From contig NZ_NRQR01000008.1 in assembly GCF_002849595.1 (NCBI RefSeq), forward strand, positions 1 through 64,000: a DNA stretch of 64,000 bases, read 5' to 3'. This DNA comes from Luteimonas rhizosphaerae (GTDB lineage: Bacteria > Pseudomonadota > Gammaproteobacteria > Xanthomonadales > Xanthomonadaceae). The notes beneath the pieces are model-generated. The model saw only the letters and a list, made by a program, of their open reading frames with translations. It was not told where the DNA came from and ran no database searches. The translations under genes were made by a program, and so were the position numbers. Position 1 is the first letter of the stretch. The number at the start of each line of letters is the position of its first letter. Shown piece after piece: positions 1-13,061 of the stretch.

Positions 1-329
1 AGGATCGCCGCGGCCGCCGACGGCAGGGCCGGCTTCTGCGCGGGCGCAGGCGGCGGTGCCCGCTGCGCGTCGCGCTCGGCCGCACGGCGGGCGAGACGCG
101 CACTGCGGGTGCGATATCGCTCGCGCGCCGCCCACGCGCGTTGCAGCTGCGCGCGCGCCGTCGCCACTGCGTCGTGGTCGTCGGGCGACAACGCCGCGAA
201 CGCGGCAGCGGGCCAGTTCTGCATCAGGCCGGCTTCGATCGCGGCGTCGACCGCATCGGCGCGCAGCAGCGACGCGATGTCGCGCAGGCGCGCGGCGGCG
301 GCCACGGGATCGGACGGGTCGGTATGCAC
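1..329 (-). CDS. Hypothetical protein, 3' end outside the window
   Basis: An open frame on the minus strand begins at a GTG 12 nt after the stop of the enoyl-CoA hydratase gene and runs off the left edge without a stop. The visible part (about 109 residues) is rich in Ala and Arg: an acidic start (VHTDPSDPV), a helical stretch, then a very basic Arg/Ala segment turning into a Pro/Ala-rich linker (APPPAPAQKPALPS). I recognise no domain. The close spacing suggests it is co-transcribed with the upstream crotonase gene. An internal ATG about 35 codons in is an alternative start. Confidence 0.5.
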   Translation of the reverse strand, partial: MHTDPSDPVAAAARLRDIASLLRADAVDAAIEAGLMQNWPAAAFAALSPDDHDAVATARAQLQRAWAARERYRTRSARLARRAAERDAQRAPPPAPAQKPALPSAAAAI

Positions 330-341
330 GGCGGCGGCCGC

Positions 342-1124
342 TCAGCGGTTCTGGAAGACCGGCTTGCGCCGCTCGAGAAACGCGCGCGTGCCTTCGCGCA
401 TGTCGTCGGTCGCGAACATCAGGCCGAACTGCGTCGATTCGTATTCGAGTCCCTCGCCGATGCCGCATTCGCCGCCCGTATTGACGCAGTCGAGCACGCC
501 GCGCAGCGCCAGCGGCGCCGCATTCGCCAGCTGGGTGGCGAGCGCCATCGTCTCGGTCTCGAGTTCCGCCGCAGGCACGACGCGATTGACGATCCCCAGC
601 GCCAGCGCGCGCGCCGCGTCGATCGGCGCGCCGGTCAGGCACAGCTCCAGCGTCGCGGCGCGACCCGCCAGACGCAGCAGGCGCTGGGTGCCGCCGAACC
701 CGGGGATCAGGCCGAGATTCACTTCGGGCTGCCCGACCTTCGCGGTGTCGGACGCGATGCGCAGATGGCAGCTCATCGCCAGTTCCAGCCCGCCGCCCAG
801 CGCGAATCCGTTGATCATCGCGATCACCGGTTTGGGCATCGTCTCGACGCGCCGCATCATGCGGCTGCCGCGCAGCGAGAAATCGCGGCCGTCGACGGCG
901 CGTAGATCCGCCATTTCGGCGATGTCGGCGCCGGCCACGAAGGCCTTGGGGCCCGCGCCGGTCAGCACCACCACGCGGACCGCGGGATCGGCGGCCGCGT
1001 CGTCGAAGGCGGCCTGCAGCGCGTCGAGCGTCGCCGAGTTCAGTGCATTCAGCTTCTCGGGACGGTGCACGGTGATCGTGCGGACGGCGTCGTGGTCGGC
1101 CACGCGCAGCGGGGAATCGGTCAT
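342..1124 (-). CDS. Enoyl-CoA hydratase (crotonase family)
   Basis: A 260-residue protein, the usual length for a single-domain enoyl-CoA hydratase, which adds water to 2-trans-enoyl-CoA in beta-oxidation. The oxyanion-hole region AFVAGADIAEM is followed by GGGLELAMSCHLRIAS and GQPEVNLGLIPGFGGTQRL, so both catalytic glutamates (in GLELA and QPEV) are present. That supports hydratase rather than isomerase activity. The N terminus (HRPEKLNALNSATLDAL) is also typical. The acyl-chain or aromatic-CoA specificity cannot be read from the sequence. It lies just upstream of the partial gene at the window edge, probably in one transcript. Confidence 0.9.
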   Translation of the reverse strand: MTDSPLRVADHDAVRTITVHRPEKLNALNSATLDALQAAFDDAAADPAVRVVVLTGAGPKAFVAGADIAEMADLRAVDGRDFSLRGSRMMRRVETMPKPVIAMINGFALGGGLELAMSCHLRIASDTAKVGQPEVNLGLIPGFGGTQRLLRLAGRAATLELCLTGAPIDAARALALGIVNRVVPAAELETETMALATQLANAAPLALRGVLDCVNTGGECGIGEGLEYESTQFGLMFATDDMREGTRAFLERRKPVFQNR

Positions 1125-1198
1125 CGTCTGGCTCCAGGCGGGTGCCGGCGCCGGACGGAACTTGTCGCCGGGCGCACGGTCGGATAAAGGCGTCAGTG

Positions 1199-1210
1199 GC
1201 GGTTAAGCGC
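1199..1210. promoter_or_regulatory. Possible regulator half-site upstream of the FKBP-like gene
   Basis: The 11-mer CGGTTAAGCGC lies about 100 bp upstream of the FKBP-like start. The same 11-mer forms the right arm of the perfect palindrome between the divergent PepSY genes at 49331-49377. The identity is seen directly; a shared regulator, possibly the response regulator encoded at 49719, is inferred. Confidence 0.3.
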
Positions 1211-1307
1211 TGCGGCCGCTATCCTATCGCGTCCAGATGGGGCGGTTCGAGACCGCCCTTTCTCGCGACAGGTGATATCGAAATCTGACCTAGCGGAGAT
1301 CCATGGA

Positions 1308-2000
1308 ATGAAGTTGCGTTTGATTGCGGCCGCAGTTGCGGCCATTACGTTCAGCGGCGCGGCACTCGCGCAGCAGCCGGCAGCGCCGGCCGCCTCGGCG
1401 AACGACAGGACGACGTTGAGCTACGCGTTGGGTTTCGATCTGGGCAACCGCCTGGCCGAGACGGGCGAGTCGGTCGACGTCAACACCATCATCAAGGGCC
1501 TGCAGGACGGCCACGGCCGCAAGGATCCGACGTACACGCCCGAGCAGATGGGAACCGCCTACACCGGCTTCCAGCAGCGCATGCAGACGAAGATCGTCGC
1601 CGAGCGTCGCGCCGCCCTGACCCAGAACGAGACGGCAGCGCCGACGTTCCTGTCCGAGTACAAAGCGCGCGAAGGCGTCGTGTCCCTGCCGAGCGGCGTG
1701 ATGTATCGCGTCGTCGAAGCGGGCGCGGGCGCCAAGCCGTCGGCCAACAGCCAGGTCGAAATCGCCTACCAGGCGCTGATCGTCCCGGCCGGCATCGGCC
1801 TGAGCTCCGAAGACCGCACGCCGCCGTTCCGCGTGTCCGACGCGCCGATCGCCGGTCTGCGCGAAGTGCTGCCGCTGATGCCGCTCAACGGCGTCTATGA
1901 GGTCGTCTTCCCGCCGGGACGTTTCGTCACGGGCGAGAACGCGCAGGAAATCGCGCGCCAGCCGGTCGGCGTCATGGTCAAGCTGCTCAGCGTCCAGTAA
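1308..2000 (+). CDS. FKBP-type peptidyl-prolyl isomerase-like protein, exported
   Basis: A 230-residue protein starting with a clear signal peptide (MKLRLIAAAVAAITFSGAALA), so it should be periplasmic. Residues about 30-115 match the Mip/FkpA-type N-terminal dimerisation domain (TLSYALGFDLGNRL, then a helical run ending QTKIVAERRA). The C-terminal part (GVMYRVVEAGAGAKPSANSQ onward) aligns with the FKBP fold but looks divergent: the usual FDSS and GW.EGL motifs are replaced, so isomerase activity is doubtful. I chose the ATG at 1308 because the signal peptide starts there and GGAG lies upstream; a GTG at 1272 would add 12 residues in front of the signal. Confidence 0.8.
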   Translation: MKLRLIAAAVAAITFSGAALAQQPAAPAASANDRTTLSYALGFDLGNRLAETGESVDVNTIIKGLQDGHGRKDPTYTPEQMGTAYTGFQQRMQTKIVAERRAALTQNETAAPTFLSEYKAREGVVSLPSGVMYRVVEAGAGAKPSANSQVEIAYQALIVPAGIGLSSEDRTPPFRVSDAPIAGLREVLPLMPLNGVYEVVFPPGRFVTGENAQEIARQPVGVMVKLLSVQ

Positions 2001-2188
2001 GTCCGCGTCGCGCGCCGGTTCCGGCGCGCCCGCATGTGTCACCTGCGCCGACGTGCTTCCCGCCGTCGGCGCAGTCGTTTCCGGCGTTCGCCGTTGGCGG
2101 CGCGAGCGTTCCGCCGCGCCGCGCGCGTCGATGCCTGCAGCGCGATGCCCGCGGCCTCAGGGCGTCGTCCCGCCGGTAGAATCGACGC

Positions 2189-2374
2189 ATGGATTCCATT
2201 CCCCGCGCCGTTCTGACGCCCTGCACCGGCGTCTGCACTCTCGATGCCGACGGTTTCTGTCACGGGTGCCTGCGCACCGGGCAGGAGATCGGCGACTGGC
2301 TCCAGCTCGGCGACGCCGAACGCGCGCGCATCATGGATGTCGTGCTGCCCGCCCGCGAGGCCCGCCGCTCGTGA
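2189..2374 (+). CDS. DUF1289 small cysteine-rich protein
   Basis: A 61-residue protein with the DUF1289 pattern: CTGVC, then FCHGCLRTGQEI and a conserved Trp. The four cysteines (C-x3-C-x8-C-x2-C) suggest binding of a metal or Fe-S centre; the function of the family is not established. Its TGA overlaps the GTG start of the following Nudix gene, so the two are very likely translationally coupled, an arrangement that is common for this family. Confidence 0.85.
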   Translation: MDSIPRAVLTPCTGVCTLDADGFCHGCLRTGQEIGDWLQLGDAERARIMDVVLPAREARRS

Positions 2375-3000
2375 CGCCCGCGCGCATCGCGGCCGATCTG
2401 CGACGCGTGCTGCATCCGCTCGACGGCGTGCCGACCGGGCGCGGCTGGAACATCGACGAACTCGACGGGCTGCTGCAACCCGACATCGCGCTGCGCGAGG
2501 CGGCGGTGCTGGTCGGGCTGGTGCATCGCGACACCGGCCTGCATGCGCTGCTGACCCGCCGCACCGAGACGTTGCGCCACCACGCCGGCCAGGTCAGCTT
2601 TCCGGGCGGCCGCATGGAGCCCGACGACGCCGGTCCGCTCGCGGCCGCGCTGCGCGAAGCGCAGGAAGAGATCGGCCTCGCGCCGGCGCAGTCGGAACCG
2701 TTGGGCTATCTCGATCCGCTGCTGACGATCACCGGTTATCGCGTGGTGCCGGTGGGCGCGCTGCTCGACCCCACGTTCGCGCCGCGACCGGATCCCGGTG
2801 AAGTCGCCGAGGTGTTCGAGACGCCGCTGGCCTTCCTGATGGCGCCGGACAAATTGCGCCGCGTGGATATCGAGTTCGGTGGCCGCATCCGCCACGTCCT
2901 CGAGTACGACACCGGTGACGACGCGCCGGCCAACCGGATCTGGGGCGTGACCGCGTCGATCCTGCTGAACCTGCGCCAGCATCTGGAGCGTTTGCCGTGA
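2371..3000 (+). CDS. nudL: CoA pyrophosphatase, Nudix family
   Basis: A 209-residue protein that should cleave CoA and its derivatives to 4'-phosphopantetheine and 3',5'-ADP. It has the CoA-specific motif (LLTRRTETLRHHAGQVSFPGG, residues ~69-89 in part) immediately before the Nudix box, whose core AALREAQEEIGL supplies the metal-binding glutamates. The GTG start overlaps the stop of the DUF1289 gene. The overlap and the downstream fit to NudL length decide this start; longer upstream extensions in the same frame would run through the DUF1289 gene. Confidence 0.9.
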   Translation: MTPARIAADLRRVLHPLDGVPTGRGWNIDELDGLLQPDIALREAAVLVGLVHRDTGLHALLTRRTETLRHHAGQVSFPGGRMEPDDAGPLAAALREAQEEIGLAPAQSEPLGYLDPLLTITGYRVVPVGALLDPTFAPRPDPGEVAEVFETPLAFLMAPDKLRRVDIEFGGRIRHVLEYDTGDDAPANRIWGVTASILLNLRQHLERLP

Positions 3001-3088
3001 ACCGGCAGACGACTGCCGCGACAGGCGTCGCGGTCCACGACCGCGCGATCATTTGTGTTCCCACCATGCCGGGCGCGATGCTGCCGCC

Positions 3089-3970
3089 ATGACCGATGCC
3101 TCGACCTCCGGCTGGACCACGCTGGTCGCCGCCGATGCACTCGCCGCCGCGCTCGATCGCCACGATCTGCGCATCGTCGATTGCCGGTTTTCGCTGGCTG
3201 CCGGTGGCGGCGCCGCGGATGCCGGCGAAGCGGCGTATCGCGAGGCGCATATACCCGGCGCGGTGTATGCGCATCTCGATCGCGATCTGTCGGGTTCGCA
3301 TGGTCCTTCGCTCGGGCGCCATCCCTGGCCGTCGGCCGATGCGTTCGGCGCGACGCTCGCGCGCTGGGGCGTGACGCCGTCGACGCAGGTCGTCGCCTAC
3401 GACGATGGCGACAGCGCGTTTGCGTCGCGCCTGTGGTGGCTGTTGCGCACGTTCGGGCATGCGCGCGTCGCGGTGCTCGACGGCGGCTGGGCGGCGTGGC
3501 GTGCGAGCGCGTTGCCGGTGACGGCGCGGGTCGATGCACCGGCGCCGGTCGCCGTGTCCGGCGCCTTCGACGAAAACCGGCTGGTGCGCGACGCATCGGC
3601 GCTGCAGGCGCATCTCGATGCTGGTGGCCTGCTGCTCGATGCACGCGCGGCGGCGCGCTTCCGCGGGGAGGTCGAGCCGATCGATCCGCGCGCGGGCCAC
3701 GTCCCCGGGGCGATCAACCGCGCGTATGCCGACAACCTCCACGACGGACGCTTCAAGTCGTCGGCCGTGCTGGCGACCGAATTCGATGCGCTGCTGGGGA
3801 CGCGGCATGCGCCTGTGGACGTCGTCGCGATGTGCGGCTCCGGCGTCACCGCCTGCCATCACCTGCTGGCGATGGCGCACGTGGCGCGCGACGGTGGCCG
3901 TCTGTACGCACCGTCCTGGAGCGGCTGGATCAACGATCCCACGCGCCCGGTCGCCGTCGGCGGGGCCTGA
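3089..3970 (+). CDS. sseA: Sulfurtransferase (tandem rhodanese, 3-mercaptopyruvate/thiosulfate type)
   Basis: A 293-residue two-domain rhodanese. The first domain is non-catalytic (IVDCRF, EAHIPGAVYAHLDRDLS, WWLLRTFGH, VLDGGWAAW). The second carries the active-site loop MCGSGVTACHH, in which the Cys accepts the sulfane sulfur. The CGSGVTA loop is the form usual for mercaptopyruvate sulfurtransferases. The expected partner region GHVPGAINRAYADNL is also present. The ATG at 3089 starts MTDASTSGW; an in-frame GTG upstream would add 12 unlikely residues. Confidence 0.88.
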   Translation: MTDASTSGWTTLVAADALAAALDRHDLRIVDCRFSLAAGGGAADAGEAAYREAHIPGAVYAHLDRDLSGSHGPSLGRHPWPSADAFGATLARWGVTPSTQVVAYDDGDSAFASRLWWLLRTFGHARVAVLDGGWAAWRASALPVTARVDAPAPVAVSGAFDENRLVRDASALQAHLDAGGLLLDARAAARFRGEVEPIDPRAGHVPGAINRAYADNLHDGRFKSSAVLATEFDALLGTRHAPVDVVAMCGSGVTACHHLLAMAHVARDGGRLYAPSWSGWINDPTRPVAVGGA

Positions 3971-4116
3971 TCCAGCCGGGCATCGCGAATCCTGCGCTGC
4001 CCGCATCGCACTTAGGAGCGCGCTCGCGCGCGTCATCGACGGAATCCGACACCGCTAGCCTGCCGGACGCGCCGTGAGCGAGGGTCAATCCCCGGCCGCC
4101 GGACCCGCCCCCGCCC

Positions 4117-4875
4117 TTACTTTCCCAGTCTGGCCACCAGCGCACGCAGGCCGGCCTGGGTATCCGGCGCATCCCAGGCGTCGAGAAACCGGTCGAGCTC
4201 GATGTTGTCGGGATGCAGCGCGTCGACGAGATCGGCGCGGGCGATCGCGCGGGTCTGCAGCATCGGCGCACGCGGCAGTGCAGCCAGCGACTCCAGCCAG
4301 GCGTGGGCGCGGATCGCGACCTCGTCGATGCCCGCCAGTTCGTCGACGAGGCCGAGGCGCAACGCCTCGTCGGCCTCGACCAGCAGCCCGGCGACGAGCA
4401 GGCGCTCGGACTGGCGCGCGCCGACCGCGCGACGCATCAACGCCTGGATGCCGCGCGGGGCCACCAGGCCGACCTGGGTCTCGTTGAGACCGATGCGGAA
4501 GGGACCGCTGGCCATCACGCGATGGTCGCAGCACAGCGCCAGCACGCAGCCGCCCGCGGGCGCGTGCCCGGCGATCGCGGCCGCCACCGGGATGGGCGCG
4601 CCGGCGAGCGCGCGCGCCGCGGCGAAAAACGCATTCCAGGCGTCGCGCAACGCGACCCGGTCCGGCAGCGCCAGCAGATGCGGGACATCGAGGCCGCCGG
4701 AAAACACTTTCGGGCCGCCCGCGAGCACCAGGCCGGCCATGCCGTCGGCGACGGCGGCGTCGATCGCGTCACGCAGCGCCAGGCACAGCGCGGGATTCAG
4801 CGCGTTGACCGGCGGACGCGCCAGCCGCAATTCGCGGATCGGGCCCTGGTCGACGGATTCCAGCAAGACGGTCAT
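4117..4875 (-). CDS. Delta3-delta2-enoyl-CoA isomerase-like crotonase
   Basis: A 252-residue crotonase-fold protein. It resembles mitochondrial ECI1-type isomerases: N-terminal RPPVNALNPAL, then VFSGGLDVPHLL, AGGCVLALCCDHRVM and IGLNETQVGLVAP. The glutamate of NETQVGL is the catalytic residue of ECI-type isomerases, while the first hydratase glutamate is replaced by Val (GGCVLA). That argues for isomerisation of 3-enoyl-CoA to 2-trans-enoyl-CoA, needed for unsaturated fatty acid degradation, rather than hydration. The ATG at 4875 begins MTVLLESVDQ. It lies downstream of the uvrA-thioesterase pair on the same strand. Confidence 0.85.
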   Translation of the reverse strand: MTVLLESVDQGPIRELRLARPPVNALNPALCLALRDAIDAAVADGMAGLVLAGGPKVFSGGLDVPHLLALPDRVALRDAWNAFFAAARALAGAPIPVAAAIAGHAPAGGCVLALCCDHRVMASGPFRIGLNETQVGLVAPRGIQALMRRAVGARQSERLLVAGLLVEADEALRLGLVDELAGIDEVAIRAHAWLESLAALPRAPMLQTRAIARADLVDALHPDNIELDRFLDAWDAPDTQAGLRALVARLGK

Positions 4876-4951
4876 GCGGCGATTCCCTGAGGACGGATCG
4901 CCGCATCTTAGCGGGTCGGCCGCGCGCATCCGGCGCGCAGCCTGGGTGCGA

Positions 4952-5361
4952 TCAGGCCGCGTCGACCAGCGCCTTGCGCTTGACCGAGTCGGGCAGCGGG
5001 GTCGGGCGGCCCGTCGCACGATCGATCCAGACCATGACCACGTGGCCGTCCGCATGCAGCACCGCACCATCGTCGGAGACGATGCGATGGCCGAGGGTCA
5101 CGCTCGACGTGCCGACGCGATCGGCCAGCAGTTCGACGACGATCCGCGCCGGGTACGGAATCGGCAACTTGTAGTTCATCTGTACCGCCGCGAGCAGCGG
5201 GGCGACCGCATCGGTCACCCACGGCTCGCCGAGCGAATCGAACCAGCGGATCCGCGCTTCCTCGAGGTAGGTCATGAAGTTCGAGTTGTTGACGTGGTTG
5301 AACGCGTCGAGATCGCGCCAGCGCAGCTCGATCGGCATCCGGATCAGCACCTTCGACTCGC

Positions 5362-5365
<4 letters not shown>
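4952..5365 (-). CDS. Acyl-CoA thioesterase, hotdog fold (YbgC/4HBT-like)
   Basis: A 137-residue hotdog-fold protein. The motif [20 protein letters not shown] carries the Asp and the HVNN segment characteristic of the 4-hydroxybenzoyl-CoA thioesterase-like family, and the rest ([32 protein letters not shown]) fits the beta-sheet core. It probably hydrolyses acyl-CoA thioesters; the chain specificity is unknown. Its ATG overlaps the uvrA stop as ATGA, so it is coupled to uvrA. The neighbouring enoyl-CoA isomerase downstream suggests a lipid-related job. Confidence 0.87.
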
Positions 5366-8412
<3,047 letters not shown>

Positions 8413-8752
8413 CGCCATCGGCGTCAGATCCAGGTTGTGGAACGGGGGAGAGAAGACAGTCGACGCGGGCCACGGAACGGCCAATCGGTCAGACTACCGA
8501 GCGGGTGATTTGGGGGCAAATCCCCGAAAGGCCAGCGTAGCGGGAGTCTGTCTCAGTCCGTGCGAATGGCGCGTCGGAAGCGCAGGCACCGCTGGCCTGG
8601 ATGCGCGAAGCCGTCCGATCGCGGAGACCCGCAAGGGCGCTGTACGCAGGAGGGCCGGTCCGATGCGCCTGCGGGAACGCCCGTTGCAGCCGGCCTGAGC
8701 CGGGGCCACCGCTCCCGATGACCGGGGATCCAGGAGGCGCCGATCGGGCGGT
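8413..8752. other. Intergenic region between divergent uvrA and rplU
   Basis: No gene is supported here. The stretch must hold the uvrA promoter on the minus strand, but I could not pick a convincing -35/-10 pair or SOS box for it. Short open frames on both strands have no ribosome binding site and no recognisable product. Confidence 0.5.
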
Positions 8753-8782
8753 TTGACCCTAATCCACTGAATCCCCTACAAT
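8753..8782 (+). promoter_or_regulatory. Sigma70-type promoter of rplU-rpmA
   Basis: TTGACC (-35) and TACAAT (-10) are separated by 18 bp and lie about 77 bp before the rplU start. This is a strong consensus-like promoter for the ribosomal protein pair. Confidence 0.75.
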
Positions 8783-8788
8783 TCCGCT

Positions 8789-8814
8789 CCTGTCCGCCCT
8801 CGATGGCGGACGGG
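8789..8814 (+). promoter_or_regulatory. Hairpin in the rplU leader
   Basis: GTCCGCC and GGCGGAC form a perfect 7-bp stem around a 6-nt loop, extendable by further pairs at the base. It lies in the 5' untranslated leader between the promoter and the rplU ribosome binding site. A role in ribosomal-protein autoregulation is plausible but inferred. Confidence 0.45.
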
Positions 8815-8858
8815 CACAAGAATAACTACAGAACCAACACCGATACGAGAGGCTCCAC

Positions 8859-9179
8859 ATGTACGCAGTACTGGTCACCGGCGGTAAGCAATACCGCGTG
8901 GCGCAGGGCGAAACGCTCCGCGTCGAGAAGCTCGAGGCCGAAGCCGGCAACGAGATCACGTTCGACAATGTCCTGATGCTGGGCGACAGCGACGGCATCA
9001 AGATCGGCGACGCCCTCAAGGGCGCCAGCGTCACCGCCAAGGTCGTCAGCCACGGCCGCGCCGACAAGATCCGCATCATCAAGTTCCGTCGCCGCAAGCA
9101 CCACATGAAGCGTCAGGGACATCGTCAGTACTACACCGAAATCGAGATCACCGGCATCGCCGGTGGCGACAAGAAGTAA
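8859..9179 (+). CDS. rplU: 50S ribosomal protein L21
   Basis: A 106-residue L21 ([18 protein letters not shown] start, [16 protein letters not shown] near the C terminus), which binds 23S rRNA in the large subunit. It is the first gene of the conserved rplU-rpmA-obg cluster, with a strong promoter and a hairpin leader upstream and rpmA only 12 nt downstream. Confidence 0.98.
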   Translation: MYAVLVTGGKQYRVAQGETLRVEKLEAEAGNEITFDNVLMLGDSDGIKIGDALKGASVTAKVVSHGRADKIRIIKFRRRKHHMKRQGHRQYYTEIEITGIAGGDKK

Positions 9180-9191
9180 GGAGAAGCAGTC

Positions 9192-9452
9192 ATGGCACAC
9201 AAGAAGGGCGTAGGTTCCTCGCGCAACGGCCGCGACTCCAACCCGAAGTATCTGGGCGTCAAGATCTTCGGCGGTCAGGCCATCGAGGCCGGCAACATCA
9301 TCGTGCGTCAGCGCGGCACCCAGTTCCATCCGGGCGCCGGCGTCGGCCTGGGTCGCGACCACACGCTGTTCGCGCTGGTCGACGGCAAGGTCGCCTTCGC
9401 GACCAAGGGTCCGAAGAACCGCCGCACCGTCAGCGTCGTCGCCGAGGCCTGA
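9192..9452 (+). CDS. rpmA: 50S ribosomal protein L27
   Basis: An 86-residue L27 ([16 protein letters not shown]) whose N terminus reaches the peptidyl transferase centre. The sequence [20 protein letters not shown] is typical. It follows rplU directly and is closed by a strong rho-independent terminator, so obg is at least partly expressed from its own promoter. Confidence 0.98.
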   Translation: MAHKKGVGSSRNGRDSNPKYLGVKIFGGQAIEAGNIIVRQRGTQFHPGAGVGLGRDHTLFALVDGKVAFATKGPKNRRTVSVVAEA

Positions 9453-9470
9453 GCCTCCCGCGACACGTGA

Positions 9471-10682
<1,212 letters not shown>

Positions 10683-10853
10683 GGCATGTGGCGCGCTGCG
10701 TGTCGCGCGCCGAAGCCTGCGGCAGCGCTGGAGGCGGGTCGGGCATCGCGCGGAGCGGTGCCCTCATGCGCAGGCGCAGGAACGCGCGCATCGATCGCTG
10801 CCGCGGTCGCCAAGTTTTGGTCCGGATCCTCACTACCGCGTCGGGCAGGACAC

Positions 10854-10880
10854 AAAAAACCCGGCGGCTGCCGGGTTTTT
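10854..10880. terminator. Bidirectional terminator between obg and rpsT
   Basis: CCCGGC and GCCGGG form the stem around a GGCT loop, flanked by a run of A on the left and T on the right. It can stop transcripts from both convergent genes. Confidence 0.9.
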
Positions 10881-10905
10881 CGACTGTCGCGTCAGGATCG
10901 ACGGA

Positions 10906-11175
10906 TCAGGCGGCCTTGAGAGCCTTGATGCGTGCGCTCAGGCGGCTCTTGTGGCGCGCCGCCTTGTTCTTGTGGATCAGGCCGCGCGAGCTGAAGCGAT
11001 CGAGGATCGGCTGTGCGACGTTGAATGCTTCCTGCGCGCCGGCGGCATCATTGGCGTCGAGCGCCTTGAGAACCTTCTTGACGGCGGTGCGGAGGTGCGA
11101 ACGCTGGGCGGAGTTGCGCGCGTTGCGCACGACGGTCTGCTTGGCGCGCTTCTTGGCGGACTTGATGTTGGCCAC
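10906..11175 (-). CDS. rpsT: 30S ribosomal protein S20
   Basis: An 89-residue S20 ([19 protein letters not shown]), which binds 16S rRNA in the small subunit; basic and helical throughout. It is transcribed away from murJ and ends in the shared terminator with obg. Confidence 0.98.
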   Translation of the reverse strand: MANIKSAKKRAKQTVVRNARNSAQRSHLRTAVKKVLKALDANDAAGAQEAFNVAQPILDRFSSRGLIHKNKAARHKSRLSARIKALKAA

Positions 11176-11300
11176 AGTGGAATCCTGGAAACTGAAGGTG
11201 TGAAAATCCGGCCGGAACCGACCGGATGGAAATTTGAGCAGGAAATTATGGGTGATTCAGACACTTGCGTCAACCGGGCGGGCCTGAACGAGGCGTCGGC

Positions 11301-12896
11301 ATGAGCGCGCCCGATCCGGGCGCCGCCGCACCGGCTCCGAAGCGGGGCGGACTGCTGCGCTCCAGCGCGGTCTTCAGCGGCATGACCCTGCTGTCGCGGA
11401 TCGCCGGCTTCGGCCGGGACATGCTGCAGGCGACGCTGTTCGGCACCGGCGGGGCCATGAGCGCCTTCATCGTCGCCTACCGGATTCCGAACTTCCTGCG
11501 CCGGGTCTTCGCCGAGGGCTCGATGGCGATGGCCTTCGTGCCGGTGCTCAACGAGATCAAGGAACGCGGCGACAAGGCGGCGCTGAAAGGCTTCGTCGAC
11601 GCCATGGCCGGCGCCCTGTTCGCCGTGGTGCTGGTGGTCTGCGCGCTGGGCATGCTGGCCGCGCCGCTGGTCGCGCGCCTGTTCGCACCGGGCTGGGCGG
11701 ACCAGCCGGAACTGCTGGCGCAGACCGCGTTGATGCTGCGGATCACGTTTCCCTATCTGCTCTTCATCTCGATGATGTCGCTGGCGGCGTCGATCCTGAA
11801 CAGCCACGGCCGGTTCGGGCTGCCGGCATTCACCCCGGTGCTGCACAACCTGACGATGATCGCCGCGATGCTGTGGCTGGCCCCGCGTTTCGAGGTGCCG
11901 CCGCAGGGCCTGGCCTGGGGCGTGCTCGTCGCCGGTTTCCTGCAGCTCGCGCTGCTGTGGCCCGCGCTGGGGCGATACGGGCTGCGGCCGCGCCTGCGGG
12001 CCGGCTTCGGCCATGCCGACGTGCGCAAGGTCGGCCGGCTGATGCTGCCGACGCTGTTCTCGTCGTCGGTGGCGCAGGTGAACCTGCTGGTCGGCACCGC
12101 CTTCGCCTCGCTGCTGGCGGCCGGCAGCGTCGACTGGCTGTACTACTCCGACCGGCTGATCGAATTCCCGCTGGGCCTGTTCGGGGTCGCCCTGGGCACG
12201 GTGATCCTGCCCCACCTGTCGCGCCGGCATGCCGCGGAAGACAGCGCGGGCTACAGCGAATCGCTGGACTGGGGCCTGCGCATGGCGCTGCTCGCCGGCG
12301 TGCCGGCCGGTCTGGGGTTGCTGCTGCTCGCCGAGCCGATCACCGCGACGGTCTACAACTACGGCCAGTTCACTGCGTTCGACACCCGCATGGCGGCCGT
12401 GAGCCTGTCGGCGATGAGTCTCGGCGTGCCGGCCTTCATGCTGAGCAAGGTGCTGGCGCCGGCGTTCTATGCGCGGCAGGACACGAAGACGCCGATGCGC
12501 GCGGCGATCTGGACGGTGGCGGCGAACATCGTGCTGACGATCGCCCTGACCACGCCGCTGTGGCTGCACGACGTGCCCGGCGCGCATGGCGGCATCGCAC
12601 TGGCGACGGCGCTCGCGGGCGTGCTCAATGCGGTCCTGCTGTGGCGCTACCTGCGCCAGCGCGGCATCTTCGCCCCGCAGCCGGGCTGGGCGGCCTATCT
12701 GTTGCGGCTGGCGGGCGCCTGCGCGGTCATGGCCGCGGTGGTCGTGGGGCTGCGGCTGTGGATCGGCGATTGGACCGGCATTCCCGGGGTCGCGCATCGC
12801 GTCGGCTGGCTGCTGCTGGCGATCGGGGCCGGCGGCGCAGCCTACGTGGCGGCGATGATCGCATTCGGCCTGCGGCCACGGCATCTGCGGCATTGA
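11301..12896 (+). CDS. murJ: Lipid II flippase MurJ
   Basis: A 531-residue polytopic membrane protein of the MviN/MurJ family with about 14 membrane segments, which flips lipid II across the inner membrane for peptidoglycan synthesis. The hallmark N-terminal segment SRIAGFGRDMLQATLFG and the conserved AYRIPNFLRRVFAEG are present with their essential arginines. The ATG at 11301 opens a short Ala/Pro-rich cytoplasmic lead before the first helix; an in-frame start 12 codons earlier has no support. Divergent from rpsT, a common arrangement. Confidence 0.95.
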   Translation: MSAPDPGAAAPAPKRGGLLRSSAVFSGMTLLSRIAGFGRDMLQATLFGTGGAMSAFIVAYRIPNFLRRVFAEGSMAMAFVPVLNEIKERGDKAALKGFVDAMAGALFAVVLVVCALGMLAAPLVARLFAPGWADQPELLAQTALMLRITFPYLLFISMMSLAASILNSHGRFGLPAFTPVLHNLTMIAAMLWLAPRFEVPPQGLAWGVLVAGFLQLALLWPALGRYGLRPRLRAGFGHADVRKVGRLMLPTLFSSSVAQVNLLVGTAFASLLAAGSVDWLYYSDRLIEFPLGLFGVALGTVILPHLSRRHAAEDSAGYSESLDWGLRMALLAGVPAGLGLLLLAEPITATVYNYGQFTAFDTRMAAVSLSAMSLGVPAFMLSKVLAPAFYARQDTKTPMRAAIWTVAANIVLTIALTTPLWLHDVPGAHGGIALATALAGVLNAVLLWRYLRQRGIFAPQPGWAAYLLRLAGACAVMAAVVVGLRLWIGDWTGIPGVAHRVGWLLLAIGAGGAAYVAAMIAFGLRPRHLRH

Positions 12897-12999
12897 TCCG
12901 CTTCCGCGGCGGCGCGCTGCCTCCGAGACCGCGCCTGCCGCGGATGGCGGTCCTGTGGACGCTGGTCGCGCGCCGCGGCGCGCCCGCGGCCACCGTCGC

Positions 13000-13005
13000 T
13001 ATAAT
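13000..13005 (+). promoter_or_regulatory. -10 element upstream of ribF-ileS-lspA
   Basis: A perfect TATAAT lies about 57 bp upstream of the ribF start. No good -35 could be matched at the normal spacing. Confidence 0.45.
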
Positions 13006-13061
13006 GGACGGTCAACTTCCGGGGTGCAGCGTCCGCTGCCGCATCCGTGCAACGAGACGCC